Shown in pieces: positions 36,722 to 43,718 of a stretch of DNA of 64,000 bases (position 1 is its first letter; the number at the start of each line of letters is the position of its first letter). The DNA comes from CAIVAT01 sp964473485. GTDB taxonomy: Bacteria; Bacteroidota; Bacteroidia; Bacteroidales; FEN-979. The stretch covers positions 666,700 through 730,699 of the forward strand of contig CAYYPH010000001.1 in assembly GCA_964473485.1 (NCBI GenBank). Direction: 5' to 3'. A model generated the notes under the pieces. It searched no databases and was not told the origin of the DNA. It worked only from the letters and a program-made list of their open reading frames with translations. The translations under genes and the position numbers were made by a program.

Positions 36722-37171
36722 ATGGAAACATACACAAGCAAATTAATTGATGATCTTTTGGATTCTATAGACCCATTAGACCAGGAAAAAGTGGACGCAA
36801 AAATGCTTTTTGCCGCTAAACTCGCCGATGCCATGAAGGCAAAGAAATGGAAAAACAAAGACCTTTTAAAAGCAGTAGGTAAAGACAATCCTTCAATTAT
36901 TACCAAATGGCTTTCTGGCACTCATAACTTCACTATTGATACGATAATTGAACTTGAAAATGCCTTAGATATTAAACTTCTCAACTTAGTAGAACAAGAA
37001 GAACCGGTTGTTGTGAAATTTCATAAATCTGTTAGTCAGAAAGCGAGTACTTTTGCCAACCTTGATTTTATGAAGGAAATATTGAATATCCAGAAGGGGT
37101 TCAATTCAAATTACTCTCCAGCTTTATCATCGATGTATAATTATTCAAATCAACAGTTCGCCCAGGCATGA
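36722..37171 (+). CDS. XRE-family HTH antitoxin (HigA-like)
   Basis: This is a 149-residue protein. Residues ~30-90 form an XRE helix-turn-helix (KLADAMKAKKWKNKDLLKAV...PSIITKWLSGTHNFTIDTI). A ~60-residue tail follows, with Phe, Met, Tyr, Ser and Gln-rich stretches (FMKEILNIQKGF...). The stop overlaps the start of the SecB-like gene (ATGA at 37168). Antitoxins of toxin-antitoxin-chaperone modules carry a C-terminal chaperone-addiction tail, which this tail could be. It probably represses its own operon. Confidence 0.7.
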   Translation: METYTSKLIDDLLDSIDPLDQEKVDAKMLFAAKLADAMKAKKWKNKDLLKAVGKDNPSIITKWLSGTHNFTIDTIIELENALDIKLLNLVEQEEPVVVKFHKSVSQKASTFANLDFMKEILNIQKGFNSNYSPALSSMYNYSNQQFAQA

Positions 37172-37602
37172 AAAAAAAGCAAATCATTACAGCCAACTTT
37201 CAAATAAAAGCCATTGAATTATTAGACACGTGTATAAATGCCCCCAAGGTTCCTCTAAGTGAAGAAACTGTATTCCAGTTCGATATTAATCTGGAGCATC
37301 GCATCCTGGCGAATAAAGGCATTGTAATTGTAATCTGCACTGTCTCAATTTTCAATGAAGTGAAAGAACCGTTATTGGGGAAACTTCGATCCAGTTGTAT
37401 TTACGAAGTAGAAAACCTCTCGCAATTCATGAACTCTGAAACAAAAGCCGTTGAATTACCGGAAACGTTCGCTGTAACACTAAATTCTGTATCACTTTCG
37501 ACCACAAGAGGCTTGATGTTTTCTTTCTTCCGAGGCACATTTTTACACAATGCGGTACTTCCAATACTTGATCCGGCTTCATTTTTAATTGAAAAGAAGT
37601 AA
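37168..37602 (+). CDS. SecB-like chaperone of a candidate TAC module
   Basis: This is a 144-residue protein. Central strands (FQFDINLEHRILANKGIVIVICTVSIF) and a C-terminal segment LSTTRGLMFSFFRGTF..NAVLPILDPASFL mirror the SecB end, in which an (S/A)R-G-T-F...L-P-x-x-P/D-x-x-F pattern is typical. It overlaps the antitoxin stop by 4 bp. In TAC systems such as Rv1955-Rv1957 a SecB-like chaperone protects the antitoxin. The similarity is recalled by eye and is moderate. Confidence 0.55.
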   Translation: MKKKQIITANFQIKAIELLDTCINAPKVPLSEETVFQFDINLEHRILANKGIVIVICTVSIFNEVKEPLLGKLRSSCIYEVENLSQFMNSETKAVELPETFAVTLNSVSLSTTRGLMFSFFRGTFLHNAVLPILDPASFLIEKK

Positions 37603-37665
37603 GTCGTAATTTTTCCATTACTGTTTTTAAACCCCCACCTCCTTCTAAAATATCTAATGGATTGG

Positions 37666-37818
37666 TTAGTTAATTCTTTTCTTTCTTCCTTCACCAAATC
37701 GCCTGGGTACTTTTAACGCTTCATCAAGTTCAATATTGAGATAATAATAGCACTTTCTACCATATCGATAGTAGGAAATCTGCCCGGTTTGCCGAAGTTT
37801 TTGCACCGTCAATATCAC
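37666..37818 (-). pseudogene. Truncated excisionase-type HTH gene remnant
   Basis: Read leftward, the frame gives LTVQKLRQTGQISYYRYGRK, then YYYLNIELDEALK, clearly the second half of a Bacteroidota HTH_17 DNA-binding protein. An in-frame stop lies just upstream of a GTG at 37818, and the first helix is missing, so the gene is 5' truncated. The MITE-like element begins 30 bp beyond this end and may have caused the truncation. Confidence 0.5.
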
Positions 37819-37846
37819 ACTCCCTCCTCAGTACGACGAGTTGGTC

Positions 37847-38256
37847 TATTTAACATAACATGAAGTTATAGAAATGCCGCTGCCAGGGTTGTCCTGCTAC
37901 TGATGGCACGGCAGCTAATAACCAGCAGCCACAATGGGCCGCAAACCTGCCCTCTTATCCGGCAGCAGCCCAATGGTCAGAAACCCTTTCCGGTTTGTAG
38001 AAGTCATATTCTCATAATCCCATGGCTAGCCACTAAACCATTGTCCCCCATTGGTCTGCGTCCCTGCAGCCGGTTCGGGTTCTTCCCGGTTTCCAATCCT
38101 ATTTCCAAGCCTGACCATCCACTACCGCTAAATTTCCCCGTCCCCTCACCTGGCTGCTGAATCAAACGGCCCGCCTTATCCCTGCCCACTGTGGCCGCTT
38201 CATCATTAGCTGCCATTTCTACCTGCGGCATTCCTATAACCATATTATGTTAAATA
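37847..38256. mobile_element. MITE-like element with TA-flanked terminal inverted repeats
   Basis: TTTAACATAA at 37849 pairs with TTATGTTAAA ending at 38254. A second arm, GTTATAG (37865) / CTATAAC (38235), extends the terminal repeats to about 21-23 bp. TA flanks both ends, as in IS630/Tc1-type target duplications. The 406-bp inside is GC-rich and holds two strong hairpins (37875-37913; 37935-37972). I see no transposase, so it would be non-autonomous. Confidence 0.6.
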
Positions 38257-38284
38257 TCCCTTAGAAGAATGAGAAGTTTGAGAG

Positions 38285-38963
38285 GGTTCTATTCCAGCGT
38301 TATCCGGTATCAGCCAAACGAGTCTTTTTAGCTTGCTGCCTGCCTTTTCCTGTCTTGACCATTCGCGGCTTGCACAAGCTTGGGCTGCAGTTGCCACATT
38401 TGCTGTTCTGGTTTTTCCCTGCAGCCCAACCTTCGCCGCTCATTGCCCTCGGCCAGGCACCACCGGCAGCATGGCAAACCAAACCTCTTCCACCCTTACC
38501 CCGCCGCTGAAGTGCGCGGCCGGGTAAGACCGGAATGTTTATCCCGGTGCCCATCCTCCTCCTGCAACCTTGTTTCGGCCTCCTCCGTCGGCCTCACAAC
38601 GTTGCAGATGCTCTATTACTAAAGGCTTCCCAAAACCCGGTACAACGAGTCCGGCAACGCATTTTTACCTTGATCCGTAACCATCACAGCAGCTTGTTAT
38701 TCCAGATCTCGCTGCGGCGCCCGTCAGGCGCCTCCGCTCCTCTTCCATAAAAGCTGCTGTCACAAGTCACCCGAATCCCTCCCAAGTCAGCAGGCACCGG
38801 TAAATGCCTTGCTCTTTGAAGTACGAGCAGGTCCGCAATCCCTCATCGCCATTAACCCGCCACTTAAGAGCGTGGCCGCTTAATGTCAGCTACGGTTCCT
38901 GGTAATCCAGCCCCCTCCTGCCACCTCATTCGCCCTCGTCCCTCGGGCTTCATGAAGTGGCAG
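38285..38963. ncRNA. Tandemly duplicated structured non-coding element
   Basis: Two diverged units (about 38285-38607 and 38609-38963) share the landmarks CTATT, CCGGTA..AACGAGTC, CAGGCACC and a 105-nt 3' part of identical length. In the 3' part, hairpin 1 is GCCGC-8nt-GCGGC (38503) or GCCAC-8nt-GTGGC (38859), with loop TNAAGNGC. Hairpin 2 is CTGCAAC/GTTGCAG (38562-38607) or CTGCCAC/GTGGCAG (38918-38963), with inner GGCC/GGCC versus GCCC/GGGC. Base changes are compensated in each stem. Additional hairpins lie at 38365-38439 and 38686-38760. No convincing ORF exists. Whether it acts as RNA, as folded single-stranded DNA, or as an integron-like site is unknown, and so is the strand. Confidence 0.55.
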
Positions 38964-39016
38964 AAAAATATTTTCATAAATATCGCTCATTTCTAAATGC
39001 TTTGTTGTTTATTCCG

Positions 39017-39024
39017 TAATTTTG
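39017..39024 (+). promoter_or_regulatory. -7 box TAATTTTG
   Basis: TAATTTTG matches the Bacteroidota -7 consensus, 79 bp before the ATG at 39103. TTTG at 39001 is too close for a standard -33 element, so the match is partial. Confidence 0.35.
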
Positions 39025-39102
39025 GTATAACACTTAGTTGAGATAAACAGTGAATTCAAGTTTATCTACTGGTTGTATGCCATTTTACAAAAATCCAAAA
39101 TT

Positions 39103-39483
39103 ATGAAGCAGTTAAAAAAAAATGAAACAAGGCCAGAAATTCCTCTTGAAAATAAAGTAAGTGAAGAATTACACAGTTCTTTTAATGAAATATGGCTCGA
39201 AGCATTAGAAGAAGTCGAGAACAGAAAGATTGAAGAAGCTTTTGGGTTTATAGAGGATTTGAAAGAAGAAGAGCGGCTAGAAAAAGAATTTATCAAGAAG
39301 TATGGTAAAGAGCCAGAAGCAAGAACACCTGATGGAAAAGTAAACAAGAAGTATGTTGAGTACGTCCTAAGGAGAGATTTTGGTATTGAGCCCGAATCAG
39401 ATAATCACGATCCGTATGTAAATTTCTCTTGGGGTGGTCTTACAGGAGAGGAAGCCTTCATTGCTTATTGGAACTGTGAATGA
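39103..39483 (+). CDS. Hypothetical charged protein
   Basis: This 126-residue protein is very rich in Glu and Lys, with a helical N-terminal half (EIWLEALEEVENRKIEEAF). A C-terminal part reads KKYVEYVLRRDFGIEPES, then FSWGGLTGEEAFIAYWNCE. I do not recognise the family. The ATG at 39103 is preferred over an upstream TTG. It stands alone between the structured element and a degenerate palindromic junction, like a single-gene cassette. Confidence 0.5.
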   Translation: MKQLKKNETRPEIPLENKVSEELHSSFNEIWLEALEEVENRKIEEAFGFIEDLKEEERLEKEFIKKYGKEPEARTPDGKVNKKYVEYVLRRDFGIEPESDNHDPYVNFSWGGLTGEEAFIAYWNCE

Positions 39484-39529
39484 TTTCCTTATTGACGAAT
39501 ATAATTAGTGACTTTGGGAATAAAAAAAC

Positions 39530-39672
39530 GGCATACAACAGCGTTTTGGCATAATGGCGGGTGTCTGGTGAATTGAGCAGTAGTAATTCTAATAAACATT
39601 TTTGTTCAATTGCCAGTGAAATGCTTTTAAATCCGTCAGTTCGCTCAGTCACAAACCGTATAGCACTATAAT
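39530..39672. repeat. Degenerate attC-like junction
   Basis: The left words ACAACAGCGTTTTGGCATAATGGCGG face right words CCGTCAG...CACAAACCGTATAG as imperfect complements. An internal pair ATTGAGCA/TGTTCAAT (39573, 39603) lies between them. This is the type of palindromic junction that I associate with Bacteroidota gene cassettes. The pairing is poor, so it may be a decayed site. Confidence 0.35.
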
Positions 39673-39699
39673 AAGAAACTAACATCAAAAAAATTAAAT

Positions 39700-40803
39700 A
39701 TGAATTACGAAAACAGAAATGAGCTCTATCAGAAAATAGCAGAAATAAGAAAAAGACCTCTTATTTCTTATGTTACTAGTTTTAGGGGTAATGCTAATGC
39801 CTCAATAGCATCTGATGTTATTTCACACTTTTTAAAACAACTTTCTGAAATACCGCCGGAAATTGAGAATATTGACCTACTATTGATTAGCTATGGTGGC
39901 GACCCAACCGTTGCCTACAGAATTGTCAATTTATTAAGAGAAAGATTCAAGAAATTCGCAGTATTACTACCTTATACTGCATATAGTGCTGCAACACTTA
40001 TTTCGCTTGGTGCTGACGAAATAATCATGCATCCATTTGCCAATTTAGGGCCTGTGGACCCACAATTAACACATAAAAGTCAAGATAAAGAAATCCATTT
40101 TGGCTCAGAAGATTTACGAAACTTTCTTGATTTCGTAAAAACAGATGTTGGTATTTCTGACCAAGAACAACTGCAAAAATCTTTTGAACTTGCTTGTAAA
40201 GAAGTAGGTGCAATCCCAATCGGAATTGCAAAAAGAAGCTCTCAATTGGCATTATCAATGGGTGAAAAACTTCTTTCATTACATATGTCTGATTCAAATA
40301 AAGCAAAGACTATTGCAGAAACACTCAATAAGTCTTTTTATCATCATGGTTATCCTCTTGGCCCAACAGAAGCAAAAAAAATTGGGTTACCCGTAGTTAA
40401 TCCAAGTACTGAGTTAAAAGAATTACTGCACGATGTTTTAATTAGTTTTGAAATAGAGATGAAATTTGATTCGCCTTTTAATCCACTTGAAATTGTACTC
40501 AATGATCCAAAGTCTGCAGCATTGCTTTCCCCTATAAGCCAAATTCAATTACCTGCAAACTTACCACCTGCTATCTTGCAACAGGCATATAATCAAGTTT
40601 TACAGCAAATTCAAATTGCTCAAATTCCACCTTTAGACTATGATTTGTTTATTGCATGCGTAGAATCTGTTTTTTGTAAAAGCCATTTCCGAATTAATGG
40701 TAAGATATTTTCAAATAGACTTCCTGATAATAATATATCAGTCAATGTTATCCCTGTTAAAAGTGAATGGGTTTATGAAATGGCAGTGCAAACTATGAAT
40801 TAA
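39700..40803 (+). CDS. SDH-type (ClpP/SppA-like) serine protease
   Basis: This 367-residue protein matches the serine dehydrogenase proteinase family (ClpP/crotonase fold). LLLISYGGDPTVAYRIV supplies the oxyanion region, and YSAATLISLGADEI carries the likely nucleophile Ser96, followed by MHPFANLGPVDPQLT. No signal peptide or transmembrane segment is seen, so it is cytoplasmic. The C-terminal ~100 residues are a separate, unrecognised domain. Stand-alone proteases of this family occur in accessory islands, but the substrate is unknown. Confidence 0.75.
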   Translation: MNYENRNELYQKIAEIRKRPLISYVTSFRGNANASIASDVISHFLKQLSEIPPEIENIDLLLISYGGDPTVAYRIVNLLRERFKKFAVLLPYTAYSAATLISLGADEIIMHPFANLGPVDPQLTHKSQDKEIHFGSEDLRNFLDFVKTDVGISDQEQLQKSFELACKEVGAIPIGIAKRSSQLALSMGEKLLSLHMSDSNKAKTIAETLNKSFYHHGYPLGPTEAKKIGLPVVNPSTELKELLHDVLISFEIEMKFDSPFNPLEIVLNDPKSAALLSPISQIQLPANLPPAILQQAYNQVLQQIQIAQIPPLDYDLFIACVESVFCKSHFRINGKIFSNRLPDNNISVNVIPVKSEWVYEMAVQTMN

Positions 40804-40833
40804 AGAATAGTTTTACTCAATCAAAATATTTTG

Positions 40834-40841
40834 TAATTTTG
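40834..40841 (+). promoter_or_regulatory. -7 box TAATTTTG
   Basis: TAATTTTG with following CA is a good -7 match just 15 bp before the ATG at 40856, which would give a very short leader. No exact -33 TTTG is present. Confidence 0.4.
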
Positions 40842-40855
40842 CAATATGAATATTT

Positions 40856-41062
40856 ATGAAAATATATAATTCAAATAGTAGCAATGCACTAATTCAGGAC
40901 TTAGGTCCATTCAAAATGAAAAGTGCAAATCTTTCAATTAAAGGAAAGACGATATTGGAATATAAAACCTACTCCAAACCTAAAACTGTTGGAAGCCAGT
41001 ATGTTTATGGAAACAATTCTAATCATGGCTTCTTAGTTACAACTTCTATCCAAGAAAAATAA
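40856..41062 (+). CDS. Hypothetical small protein
   Basis: This 68-residue protein (MKIYNSNSSNALIQDLGPFK...) has no family that I recognise. It is Lys, Ser and Asn-rich with an alternating beta-like pattern (SANLSIKGKTILEYKTY). A good -7 box directly upstream supports expression. An upstream ATG at 40846 gives only a seven-codon frame. It is the last gene of the accessory island. Confidence 0.4.
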   Translation: MKIYNSNSSNALIQDLGPFKMKSANLSIKGKTILEYKTYSKPKTVGSQYVYGNNSNHGFLVTTSIQEK

Positions 41063-41235
41063 AGTTGCAGTGCCCCGCCCGCGGTATATCCAATAAGGGT
41101 TTCTGTGGTATGTGAAGGTTTGTAGCCCGTTTCAACCTTTCGGGTACCTTTTAAGGAAATCGCCTGCAATCCCTTACTGGCCTATTATCAAACTTTAATC
41201 CCCTCAAAATCCAAATCTTATTCAAAATTACCTGC
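41063..41235. other. Gene-free gap between accessory island and terminase
   Basis: I see no gene here. A weak hairpin (AAGGT...CCCG...CGGG..CCTTTT, about 41126-41155) could be a terminator. The remaining sequence looks like a junction between the AT-rich island and the C-rich phage segment. Confidence 0.3.
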
Positions 41236-41344
41236 GAAATTTTATGCATCACAAGGCCAGGCCCTCCGAGTGTCGTCATTTTTTTGCATGTTCATTATTT
41301 ACGGGTAAAAAAATGACCGGCAGCCTTTGCGATGCAAAAATTTC
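41236..41344. repeat. 109-bp long inverted repeat
   Basis: The outer arms GAAATTTTATGCATCACAAG and its near complement at 41323-41344 enclose a second perfect pair, TCATTTTTTT/AAAAAAATGA (41276, 41307). The whole folds as one long hairpin at the island-phage boundary. It resembles a small MITE or an attC-like end. It is also a potential terminator for the convergent genes on both sides. Confidence 0.5.
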
Positions 41345-41400
41345 TACGGTATAGGGCGCCTAAGATTTGAATTTTCCCGGCTTTCCATTCTCCAACACAA

Positions 41401-42576
41401 TCAATACCGGTGTATCCCCGTCCTTACGATCCTGCTGCCGTGAAACATTCGGCTCATCACCACATACCGCCAGGCGTCGATGGCATGGTTGAACCGGTCG
41501 ATGGGAACATTCAGCGCCTTCCCCGCCGCGTCCGTCTTCCATTTGTAGTTCTTTAATTCCCGGATCAGGTTCACCGACGTCCGGGTCACAAATAACGGGT
41601 ACCTTTTCAACACATCGATCCCGGCAAGGATCGATTCGGGTCCCTTGAAAGCCCGGGTGATGTTAAACCCCTCCTGCCTGATTTCGTGAATGCTTACGGG
41701 CTGGTTGTCGGCAATGATCTCATCCTGTTTCGTGATCCCCGCCTGCCGCATCAGCCTGCAGATCTCCGGGTTGGTCAGCCCCCGCGAATAGATAAGCTCA
41801 TGGGCGTACAGTGCTCCACCCGCCAGCCCTACCCGAACCAGCGCAGTGGGGTCATTCGAAAACCCGAAATCCAGCCCGTAACTCACCCATTTGCAATCCT
41901 CTGGCCATAGCTCCGTCAGATGCCAGTGGTCGAAAATTAGCCCGGTGATCTGTCCCACTTCGCCCAGTCCGTAAATCCGCCAGTAATTCTCATCCACGTG
42001 TTTCAGGTTCTCGATCTCCCGCACCATCTCCGCCGGCAGGAACTGCAGGTTGTCCAGGTAGGTCGAATGGATGAAGGTGCAATCCTTCCGGGTCAGCACC
42101 TGGTCATATATCCAGTGCTCATCCATCGAAGGGTTGAAGTCGATGAAGATCTGCCGTTCGGTGCGTATCGAAAGCTGGATCCAGTCCTCCAGGTCCAGCT
42201 CGTTCGCCTCGTTCAGGAACAGGTAGGCCCGCTTCGCCCCGCGCTTCTTCTGCGGCTGGTCCAGGCTCATGAACTCGAACAGGTTTCCGTTCAGCAGGTA
42301 GGTGTTCTCCGTCTTGTTGTGGCAGCGCTCGTCGTAAAGATCCGCCGCCCGGAGGATTTCGAAAAAATCCCGCATGGCCGAAGCCTTCAGCGCCGGCATG
42401 CTCCGCCGCACGATTGAAAACACCATCTCCGTATCCTCAAACGCCTTCACCAGTATGAGCAGCTGTAAAATGGAATACGTCTTCCCCGACCGCGTCCCCC
42501 CTTGGTTCACCACGATCTTCGTGTTCGCCTCAAAATTTCTCCGGAACACATTCGATACCCTGATGTTCTTCTCCAA
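41401..42576 (-). CDS. terL: Phage terminase large subunit (PBSX type)
   Basis: This 391-residue packaging ATPase-nuclease has Walker A GGTRSGKT (26-33) and Walker B AYLFLNEANEL (~133). An RNase H-like nuclease has LDFGFSNDPTAL (~228) and the late FNHAIDAWRYVVM. It drives DNA into the prohead. It is encoded opposite to the capsid and portal genes, yet the + strand stays C-rich across it. The upstream small-subunit-like genes share its strand and form a leftward operon. Confidence 0.9.
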   Translation of the reverse strand: MEKNIRVSNVFRRNFEANTKIVVNQGGTRSGKTYSILQLLILVKAFEDTEMVFSIVRRSMPALKASAMRDFFEILRAADLYDERCHNKTENTYLLNGNLFEFMSLDQPQKKRGAKRAYLFLNEANELDLEDWIQLSIRTERQIFIDFNPSMDEHWIYDQVLTRKDCTFIHSTYLDNLQFLPAEMVREIENLKHVDENYWRIYGLGEVGQITGLIFDHWHLTELWPEDCKWVSYGLDFGFSNDPTALVRVGLAGGALYAHELIYSRGLTNPEICRLMRQAGITKQDEIIADNQPVSIHEIRQEGFNITRAFKGPESILAGIDVLKRYPLFVTRTSVNLIRELKNYKWKTDAAGKALNVPIDRFNHAIDAWRYVVMSRMFHGSRIVRTGIHRY

Positions 42577-42713
42577 GAAGCACTGTTTTAATTAAAGCTG
42601 TTATTTTTTTAATTCATTTTGCTTTTTGACTTTGACTTTTCATTTTGACTTTTAGACATTTTGATTTTGAATTTCATTTTGCTTTTTACTTTTTGACTTT
42701 TCTTTTTGACTTT
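42577..42713 (+). repeat. TTTGAC-word tract between terminase genes
   Basis: CATTTTGAC, TTTGAC and TTTTGAA words fill the gap. They keep the + strand orientation although both flanking genes run leftward, so orientation follows the DNA strand and not transcription. Confidence 0.65.
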
Positions 42714-43082
42714 TTATACATGTTGTTCATTGTTCGGTGGCAGCTCCCTACCCCCCGTTTCCACCGGCAAATTCACATGCACCACCTCGAACGTAATCTT
42801 GGTAAGCCGCTCCTCCACCGGTGCAATGTCCACATTCATCCGCTGCAGCTTCGGCCTGATGAACTCCTGCAACCCCAGCCAAAGTTCCACCTGCTCCTTC
42901 GGCCTGAGCTTGCGTATGCTCTCCTCCAGCGTCTCATCCAGGATCTCCAGCACCCACTCGATCCGCTCCTTCTGCTCCACCGTCACACGGTTAAGCGCCC
43001 CCTTCGGCCTCCCCCCCTGCCCCGGCTTGAACAAATGCTCCCCCTTCCCCCGCGAAGAAAATTTCGACTCTCGATTCATCAT
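42714..43082 (-). CDS. Putative terminase small subunit
   Basis: This 122-residue basic-to-acidic protein has an early GRPKGALNRVT motif, common in phage DNA-binding/small terminase-like proteins, then helices (EWVLEILDETLEESIRKLRPKE). Its position directly upstream of the large subunit supports the call. The C-terminal ~40 residues (TKITFEVVHVNLPVETG) may contact the large subunit or portal. The annotation rests mainly on context. Confidence 0.55.
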   Translation of the reverse strand: MMNRESKFSSRGKGEHLFKPGQGGRPKGALNRVTVEQKERIEWVLEILDETLEESIRKLRPKEQVELWLGLQEFIRPKLQRMNVDIAPVEERLTKITFEVVHVNLPVETGGRELPPNNEQHV

Positions 43083-43104
43083 ATTATCTCTTATTTTAAC
43101 CTAA

Positions 43105-43325
43105 AATAGGCACTCCTTTTGCATTTTGACTTTGACTTTGCATTTTGATTTTTTTCATTTTGCCTTTTAACTTTGACTTTTCATTTTGACTTTTAAGCAT
43201 TTTGAACTTTGACATTTGAATTTCAATTTGATTTTTGACTTTGACTTTTCATTTTGACTTTCATTGTCAATTGTCAATTGTCAATTGTCAATTTCCTTCC
43301 GTTTTCCATTTTCAATTTTCCATTT
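43105..43325 (+). repeat. TTTGAC-word tract grading into AATTGTC heptamers
   Basis: The TTTGAC/TTTTGA words (43115-43262) change into AATTGTC x4 and TTTTCAA/TTTTCCA units near 43265-43325. As in the previous gap, the + polarity is kept between leftward genes. Confidence 0.65.
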
Positions 43326-43586
43326 TCAATTCCTCCGATACACCATCTTCTCTATGGTACTGATCGACACCCCATAACTCTCACTCAACTCCATCTTTAT
43401 ATCGGTATAATTCCTCCCACCCCGCTCATGCGCCCTCCCTTCCCGTGCATACGCGAAATAAAGTTCCTTCACAAGCCACTTTTTCGCCTGATGCAGCGGG
43501 AGCAATCCCCGCTTCACAAGAGGTTCCACATCCAGCCCGCATAACTCGCGGAGCTCCGTCACAATGCGTTGGGTTTCCTGATCCAT
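43326..43586 (-). CDS. Small HTH-like phage protein
   Basis: This is an 86-residue protein. The C-terminal half (GRNYTDIKMELSESYGVSISTIEKMVYRR) looks like a helix-turn-helix. The N-terminus (ETQRIVTELRELCGLDVEPL) is helical. It is first in the leftward terminase operon and may be a packaging recognition protein or regulator. A TATATTTG box on the same strand lies 18 bp upstream of its ATG. Confidence 0.5.
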   Translation of the reverse strand: MDQETQRIVTELRELCGLDVEPLVKRGLLPLHQAKKWLVKELYFAYAREGRAHERGGRNYTDIKMELSESYGVSISTIEKMVYRRN

Positions 43587-43603
43587 AATATTGCCATTTG
43601 TTA

Positions 43604-43611
43604 CAAATATA
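43604..43611 (-). promoter_or_regulatory. -7 box TATATTTG for the leftward terminase operon
   Basis: The reverse complement of 43604-43611 reads TATATTTG, a full -7 consensus match, 18 bp before the ATG at 43586. Together with a box on the other strand at 43689 it suggests a divergent promoter region. Confidence 0.45.
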
Positions 43612-43688
43612 ATAAGAAAATAATTCGATTAAACACTATATATTAAGTTTTTGCCAGTTTTTACTAAAGTTATACTTTAAGTGTGTCG

Positions 43689-43696
43689 TAGATTTG
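43689..43696 (+). promoter_or_regulatory. -7 box TAGATTTG for rightward structural genes
   Basis: TAGATTTG matches TAnnTTTG 23 bp before the ATG at 43719. This would be the start of the rightward capsid operon. No clear -33 element is visible. Confidence 0.35.
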
Positions 43697-43718
43697 TCGC
43701 AAATCATTTCAGGCCACC

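Noticed and set aside
38300..38554. Minus-strand ORF in the structured region
   Set aside because: It is Gly/Arg-rich without motifs, and the covarying hairpins explain the sequence better than coding does.
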